This document shows positions 1 to 7,757 of a stretch of 64,000 nucleotides of DNA, piece by piece. This DNA is from Alphaproteobacteria bacterium (GTDB lineage Bacteria; Bacteroidota; Bacteroidia; Bacteroidales; FEN-979): contig SACF01000009.1 of NCBI GenBank assembly GCA_009928665.1, positions 1 to 64,000 on the forward strand, given 5' to 3'. The notes under the pieces were generated by a model, which did not search any database, was not told the DNA's origin, and saw only the letters and a program-made list of their open reading frames with translations. How positions within the stretch are numbered: the first letter of the stretch is position 1; each line of letters opens with the position of its first letter. Both the position numbers and the translations under genes were made by a program.

Positions 1-301
1 AAAGTAAACGACAACATATGCCACTAACTTCATCATCGGCCGGATTTTTTCAACACCCAATTGTGGATTATATTGCAAACTCATTCAGCATTGGTATAAA
101 TCCCTTCATTTTACCACAATTAAAAACGATATGCTTTACTGAACCTTCAATAAATCTTGTTGCCATTACATAAATTGTGACATTTAATAATGACTGTATC
201 TTAATTGCAGGATGACTATTAGCCCTGTGCTTTTGGATTGCAGAAATTGTCGAATCAAGATTCTGCTTGAATACTTCTATGTCTGGTGATTCAAATGCCA
301 T
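1..301 (-). pseudogene. RiboL-PSP-HEPN-like protein, apparently frameshifted, runs off left edge
   Basis: The frame opening at 301 gives 77 residues and stops at 68-70. The N-terminal half is helical, with an ATRFIEGSVKHIV segment resembling the HEPN domains (RiboL-PSP / MAE_28990 type) that often follow DUF262 genes. The ATG shares one base with the stop of the upstream DUF262 frame (TAATG), so the two are translationally coupled. After the stop, the +1 frame continues openly to the edge of the window with a plausible continuation (YNPQLGVEKI). Removing one A from the AA of 'gcaatataat' would join them without a stop. I therefore read this as one HEPN gene broken by a 1-base insertion or sequencing error. 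Alternatively a short HEPN gene is followed by a second gene starting at ATG 84. The family call is moderate; the nuclease motif cannot be checked because the C-terminus is missing. Confidence 0.45.
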
Positions 302-1375
302 TACCTAAGCCCTAAAAAGTAATTTCTAGCAAGAGTTATTCTTCCGTTGACATGTGTTTCAGTCGAGGTACTGGAGGTAACGTATTTTATAAACCCCTCA
401 TCTTTAATTAATCTTTCATGATTATCCTTTAAATTTTTAACAGCTTTACCATTCTGAATAATTTGAGCTATACTGACCATTACAGCGTCACAAACAGATT
501 TATTGACTGTCCTTTTCACCTTAAAAGCATTAATGCCAATTTCTGAGTGAATTAATTCAACAACAGAATTAAAGAGTTTTTCATCAGGGGTTATTTTAGT
601 ATTATCCCTTTGATAATTACTAAGAAATTCACGCATTGATGGATTGTAAGTTTTGATGTTTTCGAATAATGCATAAAACCTAAGAATAAGCTCTAAATCT
701 CTTAACCTTCTATCAGGATATGTTTGCCCTAATAGGTCCCGCCAATTTTTATTTTCATTCAGAGAATAAAGTTTTTTATTAAGGTTACCACTATAAATAC
801 AATTTCTAATTTCTTGGTCTTTTAGTGGCATTCCACCAGTATTTAGTCTATGGAATATATCATGGACAACTCTAGGATTAGTATCAATATCCTCAATTAT
901 TGTTGTATTAAGAACAGCGTTTCTAATCCTTCTTTGATGTTTTTCTTCTAATTCATTATAAGTTTTACCATCCCAATCTCTATCGTCTAATTTTTTTAGA
1001 TTGAAAATTTGGTTCTTTACCTTTAGTGTTAAACTTACCCTGTAAGAAATAATATGCTGATTTAAGTCTTTGCTGACCATCAATTACCATATATGTTTCA
1101 TCTTCCTTGCTTTTACCAAGAAATATACTTGGAATTGGTAGACCAATAAGAAGGGAGTCAATAAATAAACTTGCCCTATTAATATCCCAGACGAAATCTC
1201 TCTGAAATTCTGGCTGCAAATTAATTTCCCCATTATCAATTTTAAACTTTAGGACTTCAATCGTATTTGCAATATTGTAAGAAACAATTTTAGAAAGTTC
1301 ATTAGTTGAGGATTCAACTACTTCTTCTGTTTCTTCGCTTTCAAATTCGAGGTCTTGATTTATTTCATCATTCAT
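301..1375 (-). pseudogene. DUF262 (GmrSD N-terminal-like) protein with frameshift at an A7 run
   Basis: Two overlapping frames (1375-980 and 1083-301) together make one ~357-residue DUF262 protein. The first frame holds the family hallmarks: QPEFQRDFVW at residues 54-63 and the nucleotide-binding/catalytic motif DGQQR at 99-103. The second frame starts with the matching continuation KKLDDRDW. The break lies at a run of seven A on the coding strand (plus-strand T 991-997). With six A the reading would be continuous, so this is either a homopolymer sequencing error, phase variation or a true mutation. DUF262 domains occur in GmrSD-type modification-dependent restriction enzymes and in short stand-alone proteins paired with HEPN proteins, as here. 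No DUF1524 nuclease domain is present. The role in defence is inferred from family and from the adjacent restriction-modification genes. Confidence 0.75.
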
Positions 1376-1405
1376 ATGTTGTTATTTTATTTCGTTTCAT
1401 TTAAT

Positions 1406-1501
1406 GCCCCATAACGGTCAGGCGCTAAACGCAGCAAAGTAAGAATCTATGCTAAGCAACGGAGTAATAGCATTGTTGCGATTTAGCGGCATGTTATGGC
1501 C
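1406..1501 (-). repeat. attC-like imperfect inverted repeat between R-M and DUF262 genes
   Basis: A ~96-bp imperfect palindrome occupies the whole gap between the end of the nuclease gene (1509) and the start of the DUF262 gene (1375). Outer arms are GCCCCATAAC (1406-1415) and GTTATGGC (1493-1500). Inner arms are GCGCTAAACGCAGCAA and TTGCGATTTAGCGGC. Read on the minus strand it starts with CATAACATGCCGC and ends with CCGTTATGG. This resembles the R''/L'' and L'/R' boxes of integron attC sites such as Vibrio repeats, with GTTATGG in the place of GTTRRRY. It lies directly 3' of the preceding open reading frame, where a cassette attC belongs. The match to the R' consensus is imperfect, so the call rests on architecture. 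Confidence 0.5.
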
Positions 1502-1508
1502 ATGTGCA

Positions 1509-2228
1509 TTATTCTGTCCATTTATTAAGATACTCTTGAAGCGGAGCATATGGAATTCTTCGCAATTTACCGAAATTAGTATCTTTCTCGTAGTCACTAT
1601 CAACTAATGGGAAGCCATTACTTAGTTTATCAAATCCTTTATTGCTTATTACTTTCGGCACATTATTAAACCATTTACCTCCAGAAGCATATAGTCTTTC
1701 ATCTCTTGCTTTGATACATTCTACCATTGGGAAAACCCCAATATCTACAATGACTGGAGAACAAGCATTTCCTATTTTTTCCAATCTAACTGCTGCAATT
1801 AAAAGAACATCCTTTTCAGGCTGAATAACATCCATTGTTACATTTTCTTTTAACCTCGCCGAATGCTCTCTTTTTGTAGGAGGGCGTTTAAGTGCAAGTG
1901 CAGGATTATCAACATAGAGACCTTTCAATTCAATTCGTTTCCCGCTTACATGGATATAATCTGGATAACTCTCCCTCTCTCCTAAAATACCAGGAGCTTT
2001 ATTGAGTCCAATATTTTTTAAAAGTTCGAAATCTTCATCGCATGCAGCAAGCAATTCAATCTGTGGCAAGATTGCATCTAGCAGAGTATTAACAATTACA
2101 GCAATTTGACTTGGTTCAAATCCCTTCAAAGCTATATCTGGTAATGATAACCAATCTATTCTTAAACCGATCAAGGGTTTTAACTCAGAACGAAGTCTAT
2201 CCAGTTCTTCATTTGGAAAATCAGACAT
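1509..2228 (-). CDS. Putative PD-(D/E)xK restriction endonuclease of the M-S-R system
   Basis: A 239-residue protein, last gene of a three-gene operon (methylase, specificity subunit, this gene; 2-3 bp gaps). It carries P89-D90, then E100-L-K102, in the spacing of a PD-(D/E)xK nuclease core, followed by a conserved-looking basic stretch RPPTKREHSARLKENVT. No helicase (HsdR) motifs are present, so this is not a Type I motor subunit. The likely role is DNA cleavage directed by the neighbouring specificity subunit. This resembles BcgI-like Type IIB enzymes, but here the nuclease is a separate chain. Nuclease activity is inferred from the motif and context; the exact family is not recognised. Confidence 0.6.
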   Translation of the reverse strand: MSDFPNEELDRLRSELKPLIGLRIDWLSLPDIALKGFEPSQIAVIVNTLLDAILPQIELLAACDEDFELLKNIGLNKAPGILGERESYPDYIHVSGKRIELKGLYVDNPALALKRPPTKREHSARLKENVTMDVIQPEKDVLLIAAVRLEKIGNACSPVIVDIGVFPMVECIKARDERLYASGGKWFNNVPKVISNKGFDKLSNGFPLVDSDYEKDTNFGKLRRIPYAPLQEYLNKWTE

Positions 2229-2230
2229 GA

Positions 2231-2869
2231 TTAAAACAATTTTTCGATATAATTATTTAACAATACTTGTTCCTTCCAAAGTTTCTCTGCAAAGACCTTA
2301 ATTTCATTATCAATTAATTTACGTTCATTATAAGCGGGAACAGAAACAGGAATCTGTGATAACAAATCAGGATTTGCTCTTGGACGAGTACCTCCAGAAC
2401 CGGTTGGGAGGTTATGTAAAAATGAATCAGATTTTAAATAGATAAGCCAAAAATATTTCAATTCATCTTTAGGTATAATCTCACAAAATTCAGAATTGAT
2501 AGGAAACCAAAGATTATGATGATTGAGCCATTCAGATTTTGGTGTAATAATGATATTACCTAAATAAGCTCGCATTGTACCAAGTAATAGAGTATCTTCT
2601 GGAACCGCAAAATATTTAGAGTTAACTCTATCTGTGATATTACGGTTCAATGAAAATATTATAAAATTTCCTTTTGGAATATCTTTATATTCAATGGGTA
2701 AGAATTTAAAACTGCTTAAGGGAAATCTAGCACTAAAATTTTTCGAGAAGGAAACATATTTATCTAATCTGTTTTTTGATTTATTATTCCTATAATAATA
2801 TGGATCCCAAATCCCATTGATAAAGTAATTATAGTCAATAACAGCTGTAAAAGAAGTTCCGTTTTTCAT
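2231..2869 (-). CDS. hsdS: Type I-like DNA specificity subunit (single target-recognition domain)
   Basis: 212 residues with a typical HsdS target-recognition-domain ending. A GSGGTRPRANPDLLSQIPVSVP segment (split here as GSGG, TRPRANPDLL and QIPVSVP) leads into a predicted helical tail with ERKLIDNEI, the central/terminal conserved helix of S subunits. It is about half the ~400 residues of a standard HsdS, so it has one recognition domain. Half-size S subunits usually act as dimers to recognise a palindromic bipartite site. It lies 3 bp downstream of the methylase gene and 2 bp upstream of the nuclease gene, so it is probably co-translated and provides specificity to both activities. Confidence 0.75.
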   Translation of the reverse strand: MKNGTSFTAVIDYNYFINGIWDPYYYRNNKSKNRLDKYVSFSKNFSARFPLSSFKFLPIEYKDIPKGNFIIFSLNRNITDRVNSKYFAVPEDTLLLGTMRAYLGNIIITPKSEWLNHHNLWFPINSEFCEIIPKDELKYFWLIYLKSDSFLHNLPTGSGGTRPRANPDLLSQIPVSVPAYNERKLIDNEIKVFAEKLWKEQVLLNNYIEKLF

Positions 2870-2872
2870 CTT

Positions 2873-3916
2873 TTAATTCTTAACGTAATTCGTTTCAAAA
2901 TCAGAAATTATATTAGACAATTCAGAATAATGCTCAATAAACAAATTTGTATCATAGTTAAGGTGTTTGATATCTGAAATATTTGCAAATACAATTCTCG
3001 ATACATTTTTTAAATCAGATTGTTTTCTTAAAAAAACAATATCAGCTCTTGTTGTAGTATTTGAAGTTGTATTAAACACGCCTTCAGGCATAACTATTAT
3101 TGCAGCGATTTCCCAAAATTTTTCAATTTCTAATCGCAGTTTCTCATATTCCTTATTTGTTATTATTGAATGAGGCAGTAAACAAACAAGAAGACCACTT
3201 GGTTTTAAATATTTCCAACATAAATCTATAAAAAGTGCATCACTATTACGGTACCCAAGCTTAAATAAATTACTTGTAACTTCGAAGGATTCAATAGGAA
3301 GGGAAAATGGTGGATTTGCGATAATATAATCAATGGTCTCGAAAAACTGTTTTTGGGCTTTAGGCACATCAAAAATATTATCATTAAAGAAAACTGCATT
3401 ATGATTTGGATTTTTGTTTATCAGAATCAAAGTTTCACTAAGAGCAACTAGCATTCTATCAACATCATTTCCTATCAATCTACAACTACAATTATTCCAT
3501 CTTTTAGATGCTTCAATGAGGAAAGTTCCCCCTCCACAAGTTGGGTCCATAATGGAAACATTGGATTTTATTGGTAACATTTTAACCATAAATTTGGCTA
3601 AATTTTTGGGCGTAAAAAATTTACCACTCAAATCCCGAAACCTTTTGCCTAAAAAGAATTGATAAATAATAGGCAAGCATTCACCATAATAATCAAAAGC
3701 GACAGTATATTCAAGTGTTTGTATTGCAATGTTATCATTAGTAATCCTTTCCAATATAGAATTGCCTTCAATCCAAAACTGTTCTAATAAAGAACTTACA
3801 TCAGACGGTTTATGAACATTCAAATAGTATGCGGAAATTACTTTAAAAGTATCTTCAGCTTCAATGCCGTGTTGTCTGAAAACACGATCAAGTTCCTTTA
3901 ATTTTTGACTTTCCAT
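2873..3916 (-). CDS. hsdM: N6-adenine DNA methyltransferase (HsdM-like)
   Basis: 347 residues. Motifs in order: GKFFTP (98-103, the family's G-x-[FY]-[FY]-TP), SAM-binding motif I DPTCGGGTFL (124-133), and catalytic motif IV NPPF (201-204). This is the gamma-class adenine methylase signature shared by HsdM and Type IIG/IIB enzymes. An N-terminal helical domain of ~90 residues precedes the catalytic core. It is shorter than a classical HsdM (~500 aa) because the C-terminal helical tail is reduced. It is the first gene of the M-S-R operon. It would methylate adenine at the recognition site and protect host DNA. GC content of this operon is visibly lower than that of genes beyond 4.6 kb, suggesting acquisition. 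Confidence 0.85.
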   Translation of the reverse strand: MESQKLKELDRVFRQHGIEAEDTFKVISAYYLNVHKPSDVSSLLEQFWIEGNSILERITNDNIAIQTLEYTVAFDYYGECLPIIYQFFLGKRFRDLSGKFFTPKNLAKFMVKMLPIKSNVSIMDPTCGGGTFLIEASKRWNNCSCRLIGNDVDRMLVALSETLILINKNPNHNAVFFNDNIFDVPKAQKQFFETIDYIIANPPFSLPIESFEVTSNLFKLGYRNSDALFIDLCWKYLKPSGLLVCLLPHSIITNKEYEKLRLEIEKFWEIAAIIVMPEGVFNTTSNTTTRADIVFLRKQSDLKNVSRIVFANISDIKHLNYDTNLFIEHYSELSNIISDFETNYVKN

Positions 3917-3944
3917 TTAGTAAAGATAATCATTTTTGCATTGG

Positions 3945-3951
3945 CCATAAC
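3945..3951 (-). other. Possible cassette junction core (GTTATGG on minus strand)
   Basis: Reading the minus strand, GTTATGGCC lies 29 bases before the methylase start. It repeats the end of the attC-like element on the other side of the operon (GTTATGGGG at 1415-1407). If both are recombination cores, the M-S-R operon plus the attC-like repeat would be one ~2.5-kb cassette. A 7-base match alone is weak, and there is no palindrome on the upstream side. Confidence 0.25.
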
Positions 3952-4637
3952 TCCCTTATACCCCAACTCCCTTTCTCCTATCGGATTTTGACGGCGGGTG
4001 TAAGGCGAATGATCTGTTGCTCCTGTACGCTGCCGAAAATGTAAATAGGCGAATAATAGCTATCTGAAGGTGGGTCTTGTAAATTTTAGTTATAGCAAAT
4101 GTAGGAAGTAATGTTGAACATAATAAAGTTTTTCGAATATATTTTTTTCAGGAGGGAACAGTATAATCATTTCAGTTCAACATGAGAGTTGCGTATGACT
4201 ATATCAGTTAAACCATATTTACCTGTATAGGTATTTCAGTATAGGACAAAGGAAAGAGACCGTTTCATACAGGACGTAGTCTTAGACCAGACTTAGACAA
4301 GTCTTAGACCACTCTTAGACAAAAAAAGGTTTTAATGGGAATCCTGAACCCGACGAATCGCTCTCTACACTTGATACTTCAAGTTATCTTTCAGGAAATG
4401 CAAATATACAAAATATTTCCGGCTTTTTATGCTCCAGGAATACTTTTAGCCTGTTCAATCGTAAGCAGAGATTTTTTCCCGGATGCCAAAAGTTGCGCAT
4501 ACTCCTTACGAAATCGCAAACTTCTTTACTGATATGCTGGATATATTATTGAAAAGACATATGTTTGTAAACGAAAGGATAACCCTGTTTCGTTTAGATC
4601 AGGTCAGCCTGACGTTTACCTTTCGGGATGAAAATTA
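3952..4637. other. Intergenic region without convincing genes
   Basis: About 690 bases between the R-M operon and the DUF454 gene. A 65-codon plus-strand frame (4335-4532) has no recognisable features. The minus strand between about 4430 and 4555 has interrupted frames that could be a decayed small gene. The region contains the 11-bp tandem repeat at 4279-4322 and, near 4566-4626, two short inverted motifs (GTAAACG / CGTTTAC and CGAAAGG / CCTTTCG) upstream of the DUF454 gene that could be regulatory. It probably marks the right border of the accessory block. Confidence 0.5.
4279..4322 (+). repeat. Four tandem copies of an 11-bp repeat
   Basis: Four contiguous 11-base units: GTCTTAGACCA, GACTTAGACAA, GTCTTAGACCA and CTCTTAGACAA. 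Units 1 and 3 are identical, and the core CTTAGAC(C/A)A is shared by all. A period of 11 places each unit on the same face of the helix, as in iterons or arrays of regulator sites. No associated gene is obvious. Confidence 0.7.
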
Positions 4638-5063
4638 ATGATTGACGTATTACAACGCCTCCTTATGCATCGAAAAAATAGCTCGTTTCTGATCCGTGTA
4701 ATCTGCCTGTGCGCCGGGTGGTTGTTTACCGTTCTTGCCTTCCTGGGTGTTTTTCTGCCGTTACTTCCCACCACCCCCTTTTTATTGGGCGCTGCAGCCT
4801 GTTTTTACAGAAGCTCCGACCGTTTCTATCACTGGATCATGGATAATAAATATTTTGGTCATTACCTGCGGAATTACCAGGCAGGGAAGGGGATCCCGCT
4901 GCGGATCAAAATTCTGGCGCTCGCCTTCACCTGGAGCTCAACCCTTTTCTCGGCCATTGTCATCGTCCCCTGGCTGTGGCTGAAAATCTTTTTAATCGCG
5001 ATCTCCGTTGCCGTCACCATCCATTTATCGGTCATCAAAACAAGCAGGAGTGATGAGACCTGA
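4638..5063 (+). CDS. DUF454 (YbaN-like) inner-membrane protein
   Basis: 141 residues. The N-terminal hydrophobic segment carries the family motif FLPLLPTTPFLL (about residues 39-50). The soluble loop with FYRSSDRFYHWI and YFGHYLRNY follows, then two C-terminal membrane segments (about 90-130). Length and motif order match DUF454/YbaN proteins (usually 115-140 aa), small inner-membrane proteins of unknown function. It stands alone: the upstream 700 bases are non-coding and the next gene is convergent. The start at 4638 gives the family's usual N-terminus plus a short polar extension. Confidence 0.85.
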   Translation: MIDVLQRLLMHRKNSSFLIRVICLCAGWLFTVLAFLGVFLPLLPTTPFLLGAAACFYRSSDRFYHWIMDNKYFGHYLRNYQAGKGIPLRIKILALAFTWSSTLFSAIVIVPWLWLKIFLIAISVAVTIHLSVIKTSRSDET

Positions 5064-5190
5064 CAAACGGATGATCATACCATTGTCAAAGTTAAAAGTT
5101 AAAAAGAGGAAATAAAGCAATCCCGGGTTGACCTATTATTTTATGATTCTCGCTTTATTATACGATACCCTTCGACAGGATTACGCGCTA

Positions 5191-5604
5191 TTACAACAAT
5201 CCGGCGTTTTTAAGGATCTCGCGGAGTTTTGGCTGGTGATCGGAATAATCACGCAGGACTTCGAGAAGTTTCATGTTGTCTTTCTTCAAAGGTGCAAGCG
5301 AAAGTTTTCTGTCCCAGAAAGCGAAACCCAGTACCGATACCATCATGGTGGTGAAGATCCCGATAATGGCCCATAAAAAATTGAATAACTGGTCGAAACG
5401 CTTGTCAACAGCATCGAAACGTTTATCAACAGACTCAAAGCGGGCATTCATCTCGGATCTCAGGGAAGAGATTTCTTTCTCCGTTCTGATAATCCTGTCC
5501 CGGTCATCTAAGGTAAACGGAATCTCCTTAACCTCGGCTTTCACAAACACCGGGAGGGAACAAAGAAGGATCGTTATAAATTGTTTGAGCTTTTTCATTT
5601 TCAT
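5191..5604 (-). CDS. Small exported coiled-coil membrane protein, function unknown
   Basis: 137 residues. An N-terminal signal peptide (about 1-23, ending VFVKA) is followed by a coiled-coil with near-repeats RFESVDKRFDAVDKRFDQ (about 55-72), one transmembrane segment (about 74-96, LWAIIGIFTTMMVSVLGFAFW) and a charged tail. Proteins of this layout are common in Bacteroidota and in phage-like contexts, but no function is established. It is a single-gene unit with its own promoter-like element at 5640-5647 and faces the DUF454 gene convergently. Confidence 0.7.
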   Translation of the reverse strand: MKMKKLKQFITILLCSLPVFVKAEVKEIPFTLDDRDRIIRTEKEISSLRSEMNARFESVDKRFDAVDKRFDQLFNFLWAIIGIFTTMMVSVLGFAFWDRKLSLAPLKKDNMKLLEVLRDYSDHQPKLREILKNAGLL

Positions 5605-5639
5605 CAGGATTAAGTTCGTTGCTTAATCCGGAAACTATG

Positions 5640-5647
5640 CAAAGGTA
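5640..5647 (-). promoter_or_regulatory. Bacteroidota -7 element TACCTTTG
   Basis: The minus strand reads TACCTTTG, matching TAnnTTTG, 36 bases upstream of the 5604 start codon. Confidence 0.5.
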
Positions 5648-5927
5648 ATACGGTTTTTGAGGAAACATTTTAAATTGAGAAAATTCCTTCAGTTTTATGT
5701 TATCGTAAAAATCGATAAAAGTGTAACTAAGGATGGCAGCGAATTGCGAAGCAATCACGAACACCCGGAGAAATTAAAATTATTGTGCGTAAATGATGAA
5801 ATTGCACGACAGGGAAATGGCAAAATAACAATATAGCGGGATGGTGAATTTATCCGGTGTGCAAATGCAGCCGGCTGCCCGATTTTCCCTCCCGGAGGAA
5901 AGAATGTAACAGTTTCGATATTTATCG

Positions 5928-5935
5928 TACCTTTG
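5928..5935 (+). promoter_or_regulatory. Bacteroidota -7 element TACCTTTG
   Basis: TACCTTTGCA lies ~70 bases upstream of the acyl-CoA synthetase start and matches the TAnnTTTG consensus of Bacteroidota sigma-ABfr promoters. Confidence 0.5.
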
Positions 5936-6004
5936 CACCCGGAAAATCCTTGAAGCGGCCCCCTCAAACGCTTGACGGGGGTCATTTAATAAGGCCGATA
6001 CCTG

Positions 6005-7657
6005 ATGAAACAAAATCAAAGACTGACCCTTCCGGACTTTTTCGCGGAAACATTGTCAAGGCATGGTGACCGGGACGCGCTGGCGCTGGTCGGATCGAAA
6101 CCGATGACCTACCGGCAGACCGGGAAAAGTATCCGGGCATTGATGGCGCTTCTGGAACAAACAGGTACACAACAAGGCGATAAAGTCGCCATCCTGAGTA
6201 CGAACCAGCCTGACTGGGCGATCGCCTATTTTGCCACTACCTTCATGGGAGCCGTGGTTGTTCCGCTGCTTCCCGAATTTCTGACTACCGAAATAGCCAA
6301 ATTGCTGGAACACGCCGAGGTGAAAACGGTTTTTGTTTCAGAAGGATTAAAACATAAGATTGACGGACTCTCCACGCCGTTTTTGCAAACCGTAATTGGC
6401 GTGGAAGAATTTAATATTTTAAGAAGCAGGGAGGATCATGTTGCCTTTTACCCGGAAGCAGAACCTGTACATAATTATGCCGTGAATGAAGACGACCTGG
6501 CTGCCATCATTTATACATCAGGTACGACGGGCAATCCGAAAGGTGTCATGCTGACCCACCGCAATGTTTGTTTTAATGCTATTCAGGGATTTGAGATTCA
6601 ACATATTGTCGAATCCGACAGGTTTCTGTCGATCCTGCCGCTTTCGCATACCTATGAAAATACGCTGGGACTGATCCTGCCGATGTACCGGGGAGCCTCG
6701 GTCTATTTCCTGGGTCGGCCGCCTGTACCGTCCATCCTGCTCCCGGCCTTACAGGAAGTCAGGCCCACCACCATCCTGACGGTGCCGATGATCATCGAAA
6801 AAATATTCCGGAATAAGATCCTTCCTACATTGACCAAAAATGCGACGCTAAAACTTTTATACGCAATGCCTCCCGTTCGTAAAGTACTCCATCGTGTTGC
6901 GGCCGGGAAACTTAAAAAGACTTTCGGCGGACAGGTAAGATTTTTCGGGGTCGGAGGCGCCAAATTGAATAAAACAGTCGAACGCTTTCTTATTGAAGGA
7001 GGTTTTCCTTACGCCGTGGGGTATGGATTGACCGAATGCGCCCCATTGCTGGCGGGTTTCAATCCCGGGAATCCGAAATTGCAATCCACCGGTCCGGTCT
7101 GCAAAGAGGTCCAGATTAAAATCGAGCGCTCCGATGCCGGTACCGGGGAGGGAGAAATCTGGGTAAAAGGACCCAACATCATGAAGGGTTACTACAAGGA
7201 ACCCGAAATGACCCGTGAGATCATGAATCCGGATGGATGGCTGAAGACGGGCGACCTTGGCGTGTTGGATGAGAACGGGTACCTCTACATCAAGGGGCGC
7301 GTGAAGAGCGTGATCGTGCGTTCAAATGGCGAAAATGTCTATCCTGAAGATATCGAATCGGTGATCAATAATTTCAGGTATGTCCTTGAATCGCTCGTTG
7401 TTGAGAAGAAAGGAAGACTGGTCGCGTATGTCCATTTCAACCGCGAAGAGATCGAACAGCGGTACATCTACCTGAAAACCGAAATGGCCAATTACGCGGA
7501 ACAGAAGATCGAGGAGTACCGCCGGGAACTGATTATTTATGTCAACGCCCGGGTCAATAAATTTTCACAACTGCAATTGGTGGTCAGCCAGCCCGACCCG
7601 TTCCAGAAAACGGCTACCCAGAAAATCAAACGGTTTCTGTACACCGAAGTTTCCTGA
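6005..7657 (+). CDS. AMP-dependent long-chain acyl-CoA synthetase
   Basis: 550 residues, an ANL-superfamily adenylating enzyme. It activates a fatty or related carboxylic acid to acyl-AMP and then acyl-CoA. The phosphate-binding loop YTSGTTGNPKG is at 170-180, the A5 motif GYGLTE in the middle of the second half, and the KTGDLG and GRVKSVIVRSNGENVYPEDIE hinge motifs (read in two parts: GRVKSVIV, SNGENVYPEDIE) near 415-450. The catalytic Lys region KTATQKIKRF is close to the C-terminus. The shape is closest to long-chain FadD-type ligases. It is a single gene with a TACCTTTG promoter upstream. The substrate cannot be read from sequence. Confidence 0.88.
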   Translation: MKQNQRLTLPDFFAETLSRHGDRDALALVGSKPMTYRQTGKSIRALMALLEQTGTQQGDKVAILSTNQPDWAIAYFATTFMGAVVVPLLPEFLTTEIAKLLEHAEVKTVFVSEGLKHKIDGLSTPFLQTVIGVEEFNILRSREDHVAFYPEAEPVHNYAVNEDDLAAIIYTSGTTGNPKGVMLTHRNVCFNAIQGFEIQHIVESDRFLSILPLSHTYENTLGLILPMYRGASVYFLGRPPVPSILLPALQEVRPTTILTVPMIIEKIFRNKILPTLTKNATLKLLYAMPPVRKVLHRVAAGKLKKTFGGQVRFFGVGGAKLNKTVERFLIEGGFPYAVGYGLTECAPLLAGFNPGNPKLQSTGPVCKEVQIKIERSDAGTGEGEIWVKGPNIMKGYYKEPEMTREIMNPDGWLKTGDLGVLDENGYLYIKGRVKSVIVRSNGENVYPEDIESVINNFRYVLESLVVEKKGRLVAYVHFNREEIEQRYIYLKTEMANYAEQKIEEYRRELIIYVNARVNKFSQLQLVVSQPDPFQKTATQKIKRFLYTEVS

Positions 7658-7757
7658 TGCCGGAAGCAAAGACCTGTCGCGCGTAACCCGCAGGTGATAT
7701 TGCATCATTTCGTATTTTAGCAACCATTTCAATCCCGTTTCCCTTACCGGAAGAAAT

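Larger units (their letters stand above)
5605..6004. other. Divergent intergenic region, about 400 bp, two promoters
   Basis: It separates the divergent genes at 5191-5604 (minus) and 6005-7657 (plus). It holds a minus-strand TACCTTTG element at 5647-5640 and a plus-strand TACCTTTG at 5928-5935. I see no supported gene between them; the short frames lack family features. Confidence 0.6.

Noticed and set aside
4335..4532. 65-codon plus-strand frame MGILNPTNRS...
   Set aside because: No ribosome-binding site, signal or family pattern. Composition is like the surrounding non-coding DNA.
4430..4555. Minus-strand fragments (KEYAQLLASGKKSLLTIEQA and, in another frame, QHISKEVCDFV) that could be a decayed small gene
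   Set aside because: They are too short, in different frames and interrupted by stops. No family could be assigned, so it is noted only as part of the intergenic entry.
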